Shown here one piece after another: positions 1 through 6,549 of a DNA stretch of 6,549 nucleotides. Within the stretch, counting starts at the first letter, position 1, and every line of letters begins with the position of its first letter. The translations under genes and the position numbers were made by a program. Source of the stretch: Bacteroidales bacterium (GTDB lineage: Bacteria > Bacteroidota > Bacteroidia > Bacteroidales > NBLH01); contig JALWNR010000491.1 of the NCBI GenBank assembly GCA_027083715.1, positions 7,134 to 13,682 on the forward strand. The letters run 5' to 3'. A model generated the notes under the pieces. The model made no database searches and was not told the DNA's origin. It worked only from the letters and a program-made list of their open reading frames with translations.

Positions 1-1518
1 AATCTTAAATTTGCTTTTATGCCTTGGAAAGGCTATAACTTTGAGGATGCTATTGTAATTTCTGAAAATGTTGTAAAAGAAGATGTTTTTACTTCAATTC
101 ACATTACAGAATATATTTTAGAGGTTCGTGATACCAAAAGAGGTTTGGAAGAACTTACATCTGATATTCCTAATGTAAGTGAAGAAGCAACCAAAAACCT
201 AGATGAAAACGGTATGATACGCGTGGGTGCAGATGTAAAACCCGGCGATATTTTAATTGGTAAAATTACCCCAAAAGGAGAATCAGATCCATCACCGGAA
301 GAAAAACTCTTACGTGCAATTTTTGGCGATAAAGCAGGTGATGTTAAAGATGCTTCATTAAAGGCATCTCCGTCATTATACGGTACAGTTATCGATAAAA
401 AATTGTTTTCAAGAGCAATTAAAGACCGTAAATCAAAAAATGCGGATAAACCTTTAATTGAAAAACTCGATAAAGAGCAAGAGCGTGCAATAGAAGAATT
501 GCGTTCACGCTTAATTGACAAGTTGTTTATTTTGGTAAATGGAAAAACCTCACAAGGAGTTAAAGATTATTACGGTACAGAAGTAATTCCAAAAGGAACT
601 AAATTTACCTTAAAAATTCTTCAAGATATTGACTATATGCATATTACTGCCAATAAATGGTCAACAGATAAGAAGAAAAACGAGTTGATTAAGCAATTGC
701 TTCACAACTACGTTGTGAAACACAAAGAAATTGAAGGTAAATACCGTAGAAAAAAATACAATATATCAATAGGCGATGAATTGCCAATCGGTATTATTCA
801 GTTAGCTAAAGTTTATATCGCTCAAAAACGTAAAATTAAGGTAGGTGATAAAATGGCAGGACGACACGGAAACAAAGGGATTGTTGCCCGTATTGTTCGT
901 CAGGAAGATATGCCTTTCCTTGCAGATGGAACTCCCGTGGACATTGTTTTGAACCCATTAGGAGTACCTTCGCGTATGAACCTCGGACAGATCTATGAAA
1001 CTGTACTTGGTTGGGCAGGTAAAGAACTTGGTTTAAAATTTGCTACTCCTATTTTTGATGGTGCCAGCATTGATGAAATTAATGAATATACTGATAAAGC
1101 AGGAGTCCCGAGATACGGAAAAACTTATTTGTATGATGGTGGAACAGGTGAACGCTTTGACCAGCCGGCAACAGTAGGTATAATTTACATGCTGAAATTG
1201 GGACATATGGTGGATGATAAAATGCATGCACGTTCAATAGGTCCGTACTCACTAATTACCCAACAGCCGCTTGGTGGTAAGGCTCAGTTTGGCGGACAGC
1301 GTTTTGGTGAAATGGAAGTTTGGGCTCTTGAAGCTTTTGGTGCCGCCAATATTTTACAAGAAATATTGACCGTTAAATCGGATGATGTTGTAGGACGAGC
1401 CAAAACTTACGAAGCAATTGTTAAAGGAGATCCTTTACCAACACCGGGAATTCCGGAATCACTGAACGTATTACTGCACGAACTTAGAGGTTTAGGTCTG
1501 AGTATAAGATTAGAATAA
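1..1518 (+). CDS. rpoB: DNA-directed RNA polymerase subunit beta, C-terminal part (5' end outside window)
   Basis: This is the C-terminal 505 residues of the beta subunit of core RNA polymerase, the enzyme that makes all cellular RNA. The frame is open from base 1: the codons before the Met at 19 read NLKFAF and continue the conserved block [13 protein letters not shown], so that Met is internal and the gene starts upstream of the window. By alignment from memory, the Asp of this block (window residue 16) corresponds to E. coli beta D814, so roughly the first 60 percent of the protein, including the rifampicin region, is missing. Visible landmarks are the flap-region block [11 protein letters not shown], the active-site block [12 protein letters not shown] with Lys284 and Lys292 (E. 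coli K1065 and K1073 by spacing), DDKMHARS near residue 409, and the C-terminal [18 protein letters not shown] that packs against beta'. It ends naturally in SIRLE-stop. rpoC follows after 85 nt in the same orientation, the usual rpoBC operon. No frameshift or internal stop is seen. Confidence 0.98.
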   Translation, partial: NLKFAFMPWKGYNFEDAIVISENVVKEDVFTSIHITEYILEVRDTKRGLEELTSDIPNVSEEATKNLDENGMIRVGADVKPGDILIGKITPKGESDPSPEEKLLRAIFGDKAGDVKDASLKASPSLYGTVIDKKLFSRAIKDRKSKNADKPLIEKLDKEQERAIEELRSRLIDKLFILVNGKTSQGVKDYYGTEVIPKGTKFTLKILQDIDYMHITANKWSTDKKKNELIKQLLHNYVVKHKEIEGKYRRKKYNISIGDELPIGIIQLAKVYIAQKRKIKVGDKMAGRHGNKGIVARIVRQEDMPFLADGTPVDIVLNPLGVPSRMNLGQIYETVLGWAGKELGLKFATPIFDGASIDEINEYTDKAGVPRYGKTYLYDGGTGERFDQPATVGIIYMLKLGHMVDDKMHARSIGPYSLITQQPLGGKAQFGGQRFGEMEVWALEAFGAANILQEILTVKSDDVVGRAKTYEAIVKGDPLPTPGIPESLNVLLHELRGLGLSIRLE

Positions 1519-1537
1519 TCTATTTCATATAAATATT

Positions 1538-1568
1538 TCCGGCAAGTAATTATTAATTGCTTGCCGGA
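1538..1568 (+). other. Strong intergenic hairpin between rpoB and rpoC
   Basis: Bases 1538-1551 pair with 1555-1568 in a 14-bp stem with one G-U pair (1547 with 1559) and a 3-nt loop. The outer arm is TCCGGCAA and its partner TTGCCGGA. It starts 20 nt after the rpoB stop and ends 35 nt before the rpoC start. It is followed by CTTACATTC, not a run of T, so it is not a typical intrinsic terminator on either strand. Full termination here would also be unlikely, because rpoC has no recognisable promoter of its own in the remaining gap. By inference it may be an RNA-processing or mRNA-stabilising element, or a pause or partial attenuator. The pairing is read directly from the sequence; the role is not known. 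Confidence 0.75.
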
Positions 1569-1603
1569 CTTACATTCTTAAAAAAATTAATAAAATTTTA
1601 ATT

Positions 1604-4600
1604 ATGGCTTTTAGAAGAGATACTAAAGTAAAAAGCGATTTTACAAAAATCTCTATAGGTTTGGCTTCGCCCGAAGAAATTCTGGAACACTCAAGTGGTG
1701 AAGTTTTAAAACCAGAAACAATCAACTATAGAACATACAAGCCGGAAAGAGACGGATTATTTTGTGAAAGAATTTTTGGCCCCGTAAAGGATTATGAATG
1801 TCATTGCGGAAAATATAAAAGAATCAGATATAAAGGTATTGTTTGTGACCGATGTGGTGTTGAAGTTACAGAAAAAAAGGTGCGTAGAGAGCGTATGGGG
1901 CATATCTCACTGGTCGTTCCCGTTGCTCATATCTGGTACTTTAGATCGCTTCCAAATAAAATAGGTTATTTGTTAGGGATTCCTACAAAAAAACTGGATT
2001 CAATTATCTATTACGAAAGATATGCAGTTATACAACCCGGTGTAAAAGCAGCTGATGGTGTTAAATATCTTGATTTTTTAACAGAAGAAGAATATCTGGA
2101 TATTTTGGATACTCTTCCAAAAGAAAATCAAATGCTGGATGATAATGATCCTAATAAGTTCATTGCCAAAATGGGAGCCGAAGCACTGCATTTTCTCTTG
2201 TCAAGAATTGATTTAGACAATTTGGTATTTGAACTAAGAGATAAAGCTAGCAAAGAAACTTCGCAACAAAGAAAAAATGAAGCTCTGAAAAGACTTCAGG
2301 TAGTTAATGCTTTCCGTAATTCGAGAAATATTAATAAACCGGAATGGATGATTGTAAAAGTAGTACCGGTTATTCCACCGGAACTTCGTCCATTGGTTCC
2401 ATTAGATGGAGGTCGTTTTGCAACTTCTGACCTGAACGATTTGTATCGTAGGGTAATTATTCGTAACAACCGCTTGAAAAGATTGATTGAAATTAAAGCT
2501 CCGGAAATTATTCTACGTAATGAAAAAAGAATGCTTCAGGAAGCAGTTGATTCTTTATTTGACAATTCAAGAAAATCAAGTGCTGTTAAAACCGAAGCAA
2601 ATCGCCCGTTAAAGTCATTAAGCGACAGCTTAAAAGGTAAACAAGGACGTTTCCGTCAGAACCTTTTGGGTAAACGCGTGGATTATTCGGCACGTTCGGT
2701 AATTGTGGTTGGTCCTGAATTGAAATTGCACGAATGTGGTATTCCAAAAAATATGGCTGCCGAACTTTACAAACCTTTTATCATCCGTAAACTGATTGAA
2801 AGAGGTATTGTAAAAACAGTTAAATCGGCAAAAAAGATTGTAGATCGAAAAGATCCTGTTGTTTGGGATATTTTGGAAAATGTACTGAAAGGGCACCCTG
2901 TTTTACTTAACCGTGCTCCCACTCTTCACCGTTTGGGTATTCAGGCATTCCAACCAAAACTGATTGAAGGTAAAGCCATTCAGTTGCATCCATTAGTTTG
3001 TACAGCATTTAACGCTGACTTTGACGGTGACCAGATGGCGGTACACTTACCTTTAGGTAATGCAGCTATTTTAGAAGCACAAATTTTAATGCTGGCTTCG
3101 CATAATATTTTAAATCCGGCTAATGGAGCACCTATTTCCGTACCCTCACAGGATATGGTATTGGGTCTTTACTATATTACCAAATCAAGAAAAAGTACAC
3201 CGGAACGACCTGTAAAAGGTGAAGGCTTGATTTTTTATTCGGCAGAAGAAGCGGTTATTGCTTATAATGAAAAAGCTGTAGAACTTCATGCAATGATTAA
3301 AATCAAAGCAGATGTACTGGAAGACGGTAAAATTGTTAATAAACTAATTGAAACATCCTTAGGTCGTGTAATTTTTAATATGCACGTTCCGGAAGGAATT
3401 GGTTTTATTAATGAATTGTTGACCAAAAAAGCTTTAAGAGATATTATCGGGCACATCCTGAAAACAAAAGGAACTGCCGCTACAGCCAAATTTCTTGATG
3501 ATATTAAACATCTTGGATATCAAATGGCGTTTAAAGGCGGACTTTCTTTCAACCTTGATGATGTGATTATACCCGAAGAAAAAGTAAAACTGGTTGAAGA
3601 AGGTTATAAGCAAGTAGATGAAGTATTGAATAACTATAATATGGGATTCATTACTTATAACGAGCGGTATAATCAAATAATTGATGTTTGGACACATACT
3701 AATGCACGTTTAACACAAACACTGATGAATAGTTTGTCCTCTGATAATCAGGGATTTAATTCTGTTTATATGATGTTGGACTCCGGAGCAAGGGGATCAA
3801 AAGAACAAATTCGTCAGTTATCCGGAATGAGAGGCTTGATGGCAAAACCACAAAAATCAGGTGCTGCCGGTTCTGAAATTATTGAAAACCCTATTCTTTC
3901 TAACTTTAAAGAAGGACTTTCGGTACTTGAATACTTTATTTCGACACACGGTGCACGTAAAGGTTTGGCCGATACAGCTTTAAAAACAGCTGACGCTGGT
4001 TATCTGACACGTAGATTAGTTGATGTAGCTCAAGATGTTATTGTATCTGAAAATGATTGCGGAACATTAAGAGGTTTAGTGGCTACCGCATTAAAGAAAA
4101 ATGAAGAAGTTGTAGAAACCCTTTACGATCGTATTTTGGGTAGAACAACTGTTCATGATATTTATCATCCAACTACCGGAGAGTTAATTATTGCTGCCGG
4201 AGAAGAATTAACAGAGGCAATAGCACAAGTTATTGAAGATTCTCCGATAGAACAAGTTGAAATTCGTTCAGTACTTACTTGCGAATCTCACAAAGGTGTT
4301 TGTGCAAAATGCTACGGTAGAAATTTAGCTTCGGGACGTATGGTTCAGATTGGTGAGGCTGTTGGCGTAATTGCGGCACAGTCAATTGGTGAACCGGGTA
4401 CACAGCTGACATTGAGAACTTTTCACGTTGGGGGTACAGCCGGTAATATTGCAACTGAATCAAGTGTTGTCGCAAAATATGATGGAGTAACTGAATTTGA
4501 GGAATTAAGAACTGTTGATCATGAAGAAAGTGACGGAACAACTACTCAAATAGTTATTGGTCGTATGGCTGAATTGAAAATTGTTGATCCGAATACAAAA

Positions 4601-5890
4601 ATTACTTTATCTACTCATTCAATTCCTTATGGAGCAAAACTCTATAAAGGAGAAGGCGAAGAAGTTAAAAAAGGTGAAACCATTTGCGAATGGGACCCAT
4701 ACAATGCTGTAATTGCATCAGAAATAGGTGGTATCATTCAGTTTAAACATTTGGAAGAAGGAATTACTTTCAAACAAGAATCGGATGAGCAAACAGGATT
4801 GATGGAAATTGTAATTATCGAAACAAAAGATAAAACCAAGAACCCAGAAATCAATATTGTTTCAGAAGATGGTGAAGTGTTAAAATCATACAACTTACCG
4901 GTAGGTGCACACATTATTATTAAGGAAGGAAATACCGTAAAACAAGGGGATGTGTTTGCTAAAATACCACGTCATTTGGGCAAAGCCGGTGATATTACGG
5001 GTGGTTTGCCACGAGTTACCGAATTGTTTGAAGCGCGTAATCCATCAAATCCGGCAGTGGTTTCCGAAATTGACGGGGTAGTTGCATTTGGTAAAATTAA
5101 GCGGGGTAATCGCGAAATTATTATTACGGCAAAATCAGGACAAGAAAAGAAATATCTGGTACCTTTGTCTAAACAAATTCTGGTTCAGGCAAATGATTAT
5201 GTAAAAGCCGGAGTACCTTTATCGGATGGTGCTATCACTCCTGCCGATATTCTAAAAATTAAAGGACCTACAAAAGTTCAAGAATATATTGTTAACGAGG
5301 TTCAAGAAGTTTATCGATTACAAGGTGTGAAAATTAACGATAAGCACTTTGAGGTAATTGTTCGTCAAATGATGAAAAAGGTAATTATCGATAAACCGGG
5401 TGATACAAATTTCCTTGAAAAACAAATTGTTGACAAATGGGTATTCATGGAAGAAAATGACAATATTTTTGGTAAGAAAGTTGTTATTGATGCAGGCGAT
5501 TCAACAAACCTACATCCCGGACAGGTAGTTACTGCTCGAAAACTCAGAGATGAAAATTCTTTATTAAAGCGTAAAGATTTGAAACTTGTAGTTACTCGTG
5601 ATGCAGAGCCGGCAACATCCGATCAGATATTGCAAGGTATTACCAAGGCATCATTGCAAACCAAGAGTTTTATTTCGGCAGCATCGTTCCAGGAAACTAC
5701 AAAAGTATTGAATGAGGCAGCTATCAACGGAAAAGTTGATTATCTGGAAGGCTTGAAAGAAAATGTTATTGTAGGTCATTTAATTCCAGCTGGAACCGGA
5801 AGAAGAGATTATAAAAACATCATTGTAGGCTCAATGGAAGAGTATGAAACTTTGGTGAAAAGTAAAGAAGAAAAGCAAGGAGCTAAATAA
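1604..5890 (+). CDS. rpoC: DNA-directed RNA polymerase subunit beta' (complete)
   Basis: Complete 1428-residue beta' subunit, which carries the catalytic Mg ion and forms the clamp of core RNA polymerase. E. coli beta' is 1407 residues. Landmarks in order: N-terminal zinc site C66, C68, C81, C84; clamp-helix coiled coil that binds sigma, about 270-320; switch-2 block [13 protein letters not shown] at 353; [14 protein letters not shown] with Arg437 (E. coli R425); catalytic NADFDGD with Asp472, 474 and 476; bridge-helix region with [12 protein letters not shown] and [18 protein letters not shown]; second zinc site C819, C893, C900, C903, with the same spacing as E. coli; trigger loop [11 protein letters not shown] with His941; a trigger-loop insertion (SI3-like) about 950-1125; then DITGGLPRV at 1130 and the C-terminal [12 protein letters not shown] core. 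The segment about 1282-1341 is around 40 residues longer than in E. coli, which I recall as typical of Bacteroidota. The ATG at 1604 is chosen because MAFRRD fits the family start; its leader is A/T-rich with no Shine-Dalgarno. No disruption is seen. Confidence 0.99.
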   Translation: MAFRRDTKVKSDFTKISIGLASPEEILEHSSGEVLKPETINYRTYKPERDGLFCERIFGPVKDYECHCGKYKRIRYKGIVCDRCGVEVTEKKVRRERMGHISLVVPVAHIWYFRSLPNKIGYLLGIPTKKLDSIIYYERYAVIQPGVKAADGVKYLDFLTEEEYLDILDTLPKENQMLDDNDPNKFIAKMGAEALHFLLSRIDLDNLVFELRDKASKETSQQRKNEALKRLQVVNAFRNSRNINKPEWMIVKVVPVIPPELRPLVPLDGGRFATSDLNDLYRRVIIRNNRLKRLIEIKAPEIILRNEKRMLQEAVDSLFDNSRKSSAVKTEANRPLKSLSDSLKGKQGRFRQNLLGKRVDYSARSVIVVGPELKLHECGIPKNMAAELYKPFIIRKLIERGIVKTVKSAKKIVDRKDPVVWDILENVLKGHPVLLNRAPTLHRLGIQAFQPKLIEGKAIQLHPLVCTAFNADFDGDQMAVHLPLGNAAILEAQILMLASHNILNPANGAPISVPSQDMVLGLYYITKSRKSTPERPVKGEGLIFYSAEEAVIAYNEKAVELHAMIKIKADVLEDGKIVNKLIETSLGRVIFNMHVPEGIGFINELLTKKALRDIIGHILKTKGTAATAKFLDDIKHLGYQMAFKGGLSFNLDDVIIPEEKVKLVEEGYKQVDEVLNNYNMGFITYNERYNQIIDVWTHTNARLTQTLMNSLSSDNQGFNSVYMMLDSGARGSKEQIRQLSGMRGLMAKPQKSGAAGSEIIENPILSNFKEGLSVLEYFISTHGARKGLADTALKTADAGYLTRRLVDVAQDVIVSENDCGTLRGLVATALKKNEEVVETLYDRILGRTTVHDIYHPTTGELIIAAGEELTEAIAQVIEDSPIEQVEIRSVLTCESHKGVCAKCYGRNLASGRMVQIGEAVGVIAAQSIGEPGTQLTLRTFHVGGTAGNIATESSVVAKYDGVTEFEELRTVDHEESDGTTTQIVIGRMAELKIVDPNTKITLSTHSIPYGAKLYKGEGEEVKKGETICEWDPYNAVIASEIGGIIQFKHLEEGITFKQESDEQTGLMEIVIIETKDKTKNPEINIVSEDGEVLKSYNLPVGAHIIIKEGNTVKQGDVFAKIPRHLGKAGDITGGLPRVTELFEARNPSNPAVVSEIDGVVAFGKIKRGNREIIITAKSGQEKKYLVPLSKQILVQANDYVKAGVPLSDGAITPADILKIKGPTKVQEYIVNEVQEVYRLQGVKINDKHFEVIVRQMMKKVIIDKPGDTNFLEKQIVDKWVFMEENDNIFGKKVVIDAGDSTNLHPGQVVTARKLRDENSLLKRKDLKLVVTRDAEPATSDQILQGITKASLQTKSFISAASFQETTKVLNEAAINGKVDYLEGLKENVIVGHLIPAGTGRRDYKNIIVGSMEEYETLVKSKEEKQGAK

Positions 5891-5894
5891 ATTC

Positions 5895-5933
5895 AAAAAA
5901 GCAGTTGGCAGAAATATTGCTGACTGCTTTTTT
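5895..5933 (+). terminator. Probable intrinsic terminator after rpoC
   Basis: Bases 5895-5910 pair with 5918-5933, with two G-U pairs in the middle and a 7-nt loop. The outer arm is AAAAAAGCAGT and its partner ACTGCTTTTTT, so the T6 run doubles as the end of the stem. It begins 5 nt after the rpoC stop and ends 27 nt before the DUF3467 start. The T-run is short and is followed by CCTAAATT, so read-through into the next gene is plausible. The A6 arm gives a T-run on the other strand too, but I see no minus-strand gene that would need it. Confidence 0.8.
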
Positions 5934-5960
5934 CCTAAATTATAATCAAACTTTTGTAAA

Positions 5961-6278
5961 ATGGAAGATAAAAAAAATCAAAATCAGATCAATATTGAGT
6001 TAGACGAAGAAGTTGCGCAAGGTAAGTATTCAAATCTTGCCATAATTACACATTCAAGCAGTGAATTTGTGATTGATTTTGTGCGGGTAATGCCCGGTGT
6101 GCCTAAAGCAAAAGTTAATTCCCGCATTATTCTAACCCCGGAACATGCCAAACGTTTAATGCTTGCCTTACAGGATAATATCAAAAAATTTGAATCAATG
6201 CACGGTCCAATTAAAAATGTAGATATGGGTGGACCGGTTATGCCTATGAGTTTTGGTGGTCCTACACCGGAAGCATAG
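5961..6278 (+). CDS. DUF3467 domain protein, function unknown
   Basis: A 105-residue protein that I recognise as a DUF3467-type protein from the central block: SNLAIITHSSSEFVIDF at about 24-40, MPGVPKAKVNSRIILTP at about 44-60 and EHAKRLMLALQDNI at about 61-74. The pattern suggests beta strands followed by one amphipathic helix. The N-terminus (1-20) is charged and Asn/Gln-rich, and the tail from about 80 is Gly/Pro/Met-rich and probably flexible. There is no signal peptide or membrane segment, so it is probably cytoplasmic. No catalytic motif is evident and no biochemical role is established as far as I know. It lies 70 nt behind rpoC on the same strand, an arrangement I recall from other Bacteroidota, which hints at a tie to transcription or to rpoBC expression, but this is inference. 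The likely rpoC terminator lies in between, so it depends on read-through or its own weak promoter. The ATG at 5961 has an A-rich leader and no Shine-Dalgarno. The family assignment is from memory. Confidence 0.88.
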   Translation: MEDKKNQNQINIELDEEVAQGKYSNLAIITHSSSEFVIDFVRVMPGVPKAKVNSRIILTPEHAKRLMLALQDNIKKFESMHGPIKNVDMGGPVMPMSFGGPTPEA

Positions 6279-6302
6279 TTGTTTTACAAAAATATAATTT
6301 TT

Positions 6303-6325
6303 AAAGTCCCTATCGGGACTTTTTT
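6303..6325 (+). terminator. Intrinsic terminator after the DUF3467 gene
   Basis: A perfect 8-bp stem, AAAGTCCC (6303-6310) with GGGACTTT (6315-6322), has a 4-nt loop TATC and runs into T6 at 6320-6325, with four more T after one G. It begins 24 nt after the DUF3467 stop. The GTCCC-TATC-GGGAC form is one I have seen often downstream of genes in Bacteroidota. It marks the end of the rpoBC-DUF3467 transcription unit. Its T-tract overlaps the -33 element of the next promoter. Confidence 0.92.
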
Positions 6326-6354
6326 GTTTTAAGCGATTTATTTTATTATTTTTG
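6323..6354 (+). promoter_or_regulatory. Bacteroidota-type sigma-A promoter for the downstream partial gene
   Basis: TTTG at 6323-6326 and TATTTTTG at 6347-6354 match the Bacteroidota primary-sigma consensus (TTTG near -33 and TAnnTTTG near -7), with 20 nt between them, within the usual range. Transcription would begin around 6360-6362, giving a leader of about 20 nt before the ATG at 6382. The region is very T-rich, which raises the chance of a coincidental match, but both elements, their spacing and the position right after a terminator and before an open frame agree. Confidence 0.7.
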
Positions 6355-6381
6355 ATAAACCAATTCAAATATTTAAAACAA

Positions 6382-6549
6382 ATGAAAATTTCAGGAAATA
6401 AAATACTTGATACTCTTTTGATAATCTTCTTCAGCTATCTTTTTTTTTTTTTTTTTATAAATTGGGTAGCTGTTAAACATATATTTTTAGGCCTGCCGCA
6501 TTTAGATTTTATTTTTTTTAATAGGCAAATTATTTCAATTATTTCCGTA
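6382..6549 (+). CDS. N-terminal part of an unrecognised probable membrane protein (3' end outside window)
   Basis: From the ATG at 6382 the frame stays open for 56 codons to the last base of the window, despite very AT-rich sequence in which other frames hit stops quickly. The product starts MKISGNKILDTLLII. A hydrophobic stretch at about residues 12-33, dominated by Phe, Leu and Ile, follows a short N-terminus with three Lys and could be a transmembrane segment or uncleaved signal anchor. A second Phe/Ile-rich stretch follows from about 36. No family can be named from this fragment. Support for a real gene comes from the promoter at 6323-6354, the preceding terminator and the A-rich leader TTTAAAACAA, which fits starts in this phylum; there is no Shine-Dalgarno. 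Residues 20-25 (Leu then five Phe) are encoded by a 17-T run, where a one-base length change either way leads to an early stop, so the frame depends on that run being correctly read. The next in-frame Met lies beyond the window. Confidence 0.65.
   Translation, partial: MKISGNKILDTLLIIFFSYLFFFFFINWVAVKHIFLGLPHLDFIFFNRQIISIISV
6440..6456 (+). repeat. 17-base T homopolymer inside the partial reading frame
   Basis: Seventeen consecutive T occupy 6440-6456. In the frame from 6382 they finish a Leu codon and encode five Phe. One T fewer brings a TAA in frame right after the run, and one T more brings a TAA about six codons later, so only lengths equal to 17 modulo 3 keep the frame open. Runs this long are prone to replication and transcription slippage and also to sequencing error. 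Confidence 0.9.

Noticed and set aside
19..21. ATG at 19 as the start of a short rpoB or a separate gene
   Set aside because: The frame is open upstream to base 1, and the codons before it continue the conserved rpoB block, so it is an internal Met of a gene cut by the window edge.
99..521. 140-codon open frame on the minus strand inside rpoB
   Set aside because: It lies wholly antisense to strongly conserved rpoB codons, its product resembles no family I know, and it has no promoter or spacing that suggests a gene.
1538..1568. Rho-independent terminator between rpoB and rpoC
   Set aside because: The stem is strong but no T-run follows it on either strand, and rpoC has no visible promoter of its own after it. 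I kept it only as an unexplained hairpin.
2630..4541. Several 67-88 codon minus-strand open frames inside rpoC
   Set aside because: They are antisense shadows of conserved rpoC sequence, with low-complexity Phe/Ile/His-rich products and no supporting signals.
5917..5956. Possible promoters before DUF3467: TATAAT at 5941-5946 with TTGCTG at 5917-5922, or AACTTTTG at 5949-5956
   Set aside because: The first is an E. coli-type pattern that the primary sigma of Bacteroidota is not expected to use, and its -35 lies inside the terminator stem. The second has one mismatch to TAnnTTTG, no clear -33 partner, and would start transcription inside the coding region.
5984..6184. 66-codon minus-strand open frame over the DUF3467 gene
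   Set aside because: It is antisense to the recognisable DUF3467 core and shows no independent evidence of coding.

Overview
The window is a low-GC, AT-rich piece of a bacterial chromosome holding the RNA polymerase large-subunit locus. It contains the 3' part of rpoB (beta), a complete rpoC (beta'), a small DUF3467 gene, and the first 56 codons of an unrecognised membrane-type protein cut off by the window end. Everything readable is on the + strand. The organism is most likely a member of Bacteroidota. The RpoB and RpoC sequences have the wording I associate with that phylum, including an extended bridge-helix approach and a long insert before the RpoC C-terminal core. A DUF3467 gene follows rpoC directly. 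Starts lack Shine-Dalgarno sequences and sit in A/T-rich leaders. One promoter matches the phylum-specific TTTG / TAnnTTTG pattern. I cannot place it below phylum with confidence.

Layout: 1-1518 is rpoB, open at its 5' end. An 85-nt gap (1519-1603) contains a strong 14-bp hairpin with no U-tract. rpoC runs 1604-5890 and is intact, with all active-site aspartates and both zinc sites visible. A 70-nt gap (5891-5960) carries a hairpin with a T6 run, a likely intrinsic terminator. The DUF3467 gene is 5961-6278. It is followed by a clear terminator (about 6303-6325), whose T-tract also supplies the -33 element of a Bacteroidota-type promoter (6323-6354). That promoter drives a new reading frame from 6382 that runs off the window and contains a 17-T homopolymer.

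How it fits together: beta and beta' are the two catalytic halves of core RNA polymerase. The incoming rpoB end contributes the lysines next to the active site and the C-terminal region that packs against beta'. rpoC contributes the Mg-binding loop, bridge helix and trigger loop. DUF3467 has no established function, but its position next to rpoC suggests a link to the transcription machinery or simply to this operon. The gene starting at 6382 appears to be a separate transcription unit.

I see no mobile element, CRISPR array, tRNA, rRNA or novel multi-gene system. This is mostly an ordinary core-gene region. The points worth checking are the homopolymer in the last reading frame, the rpoB-rpoC hairpin, and the terminator/promoter overlap.
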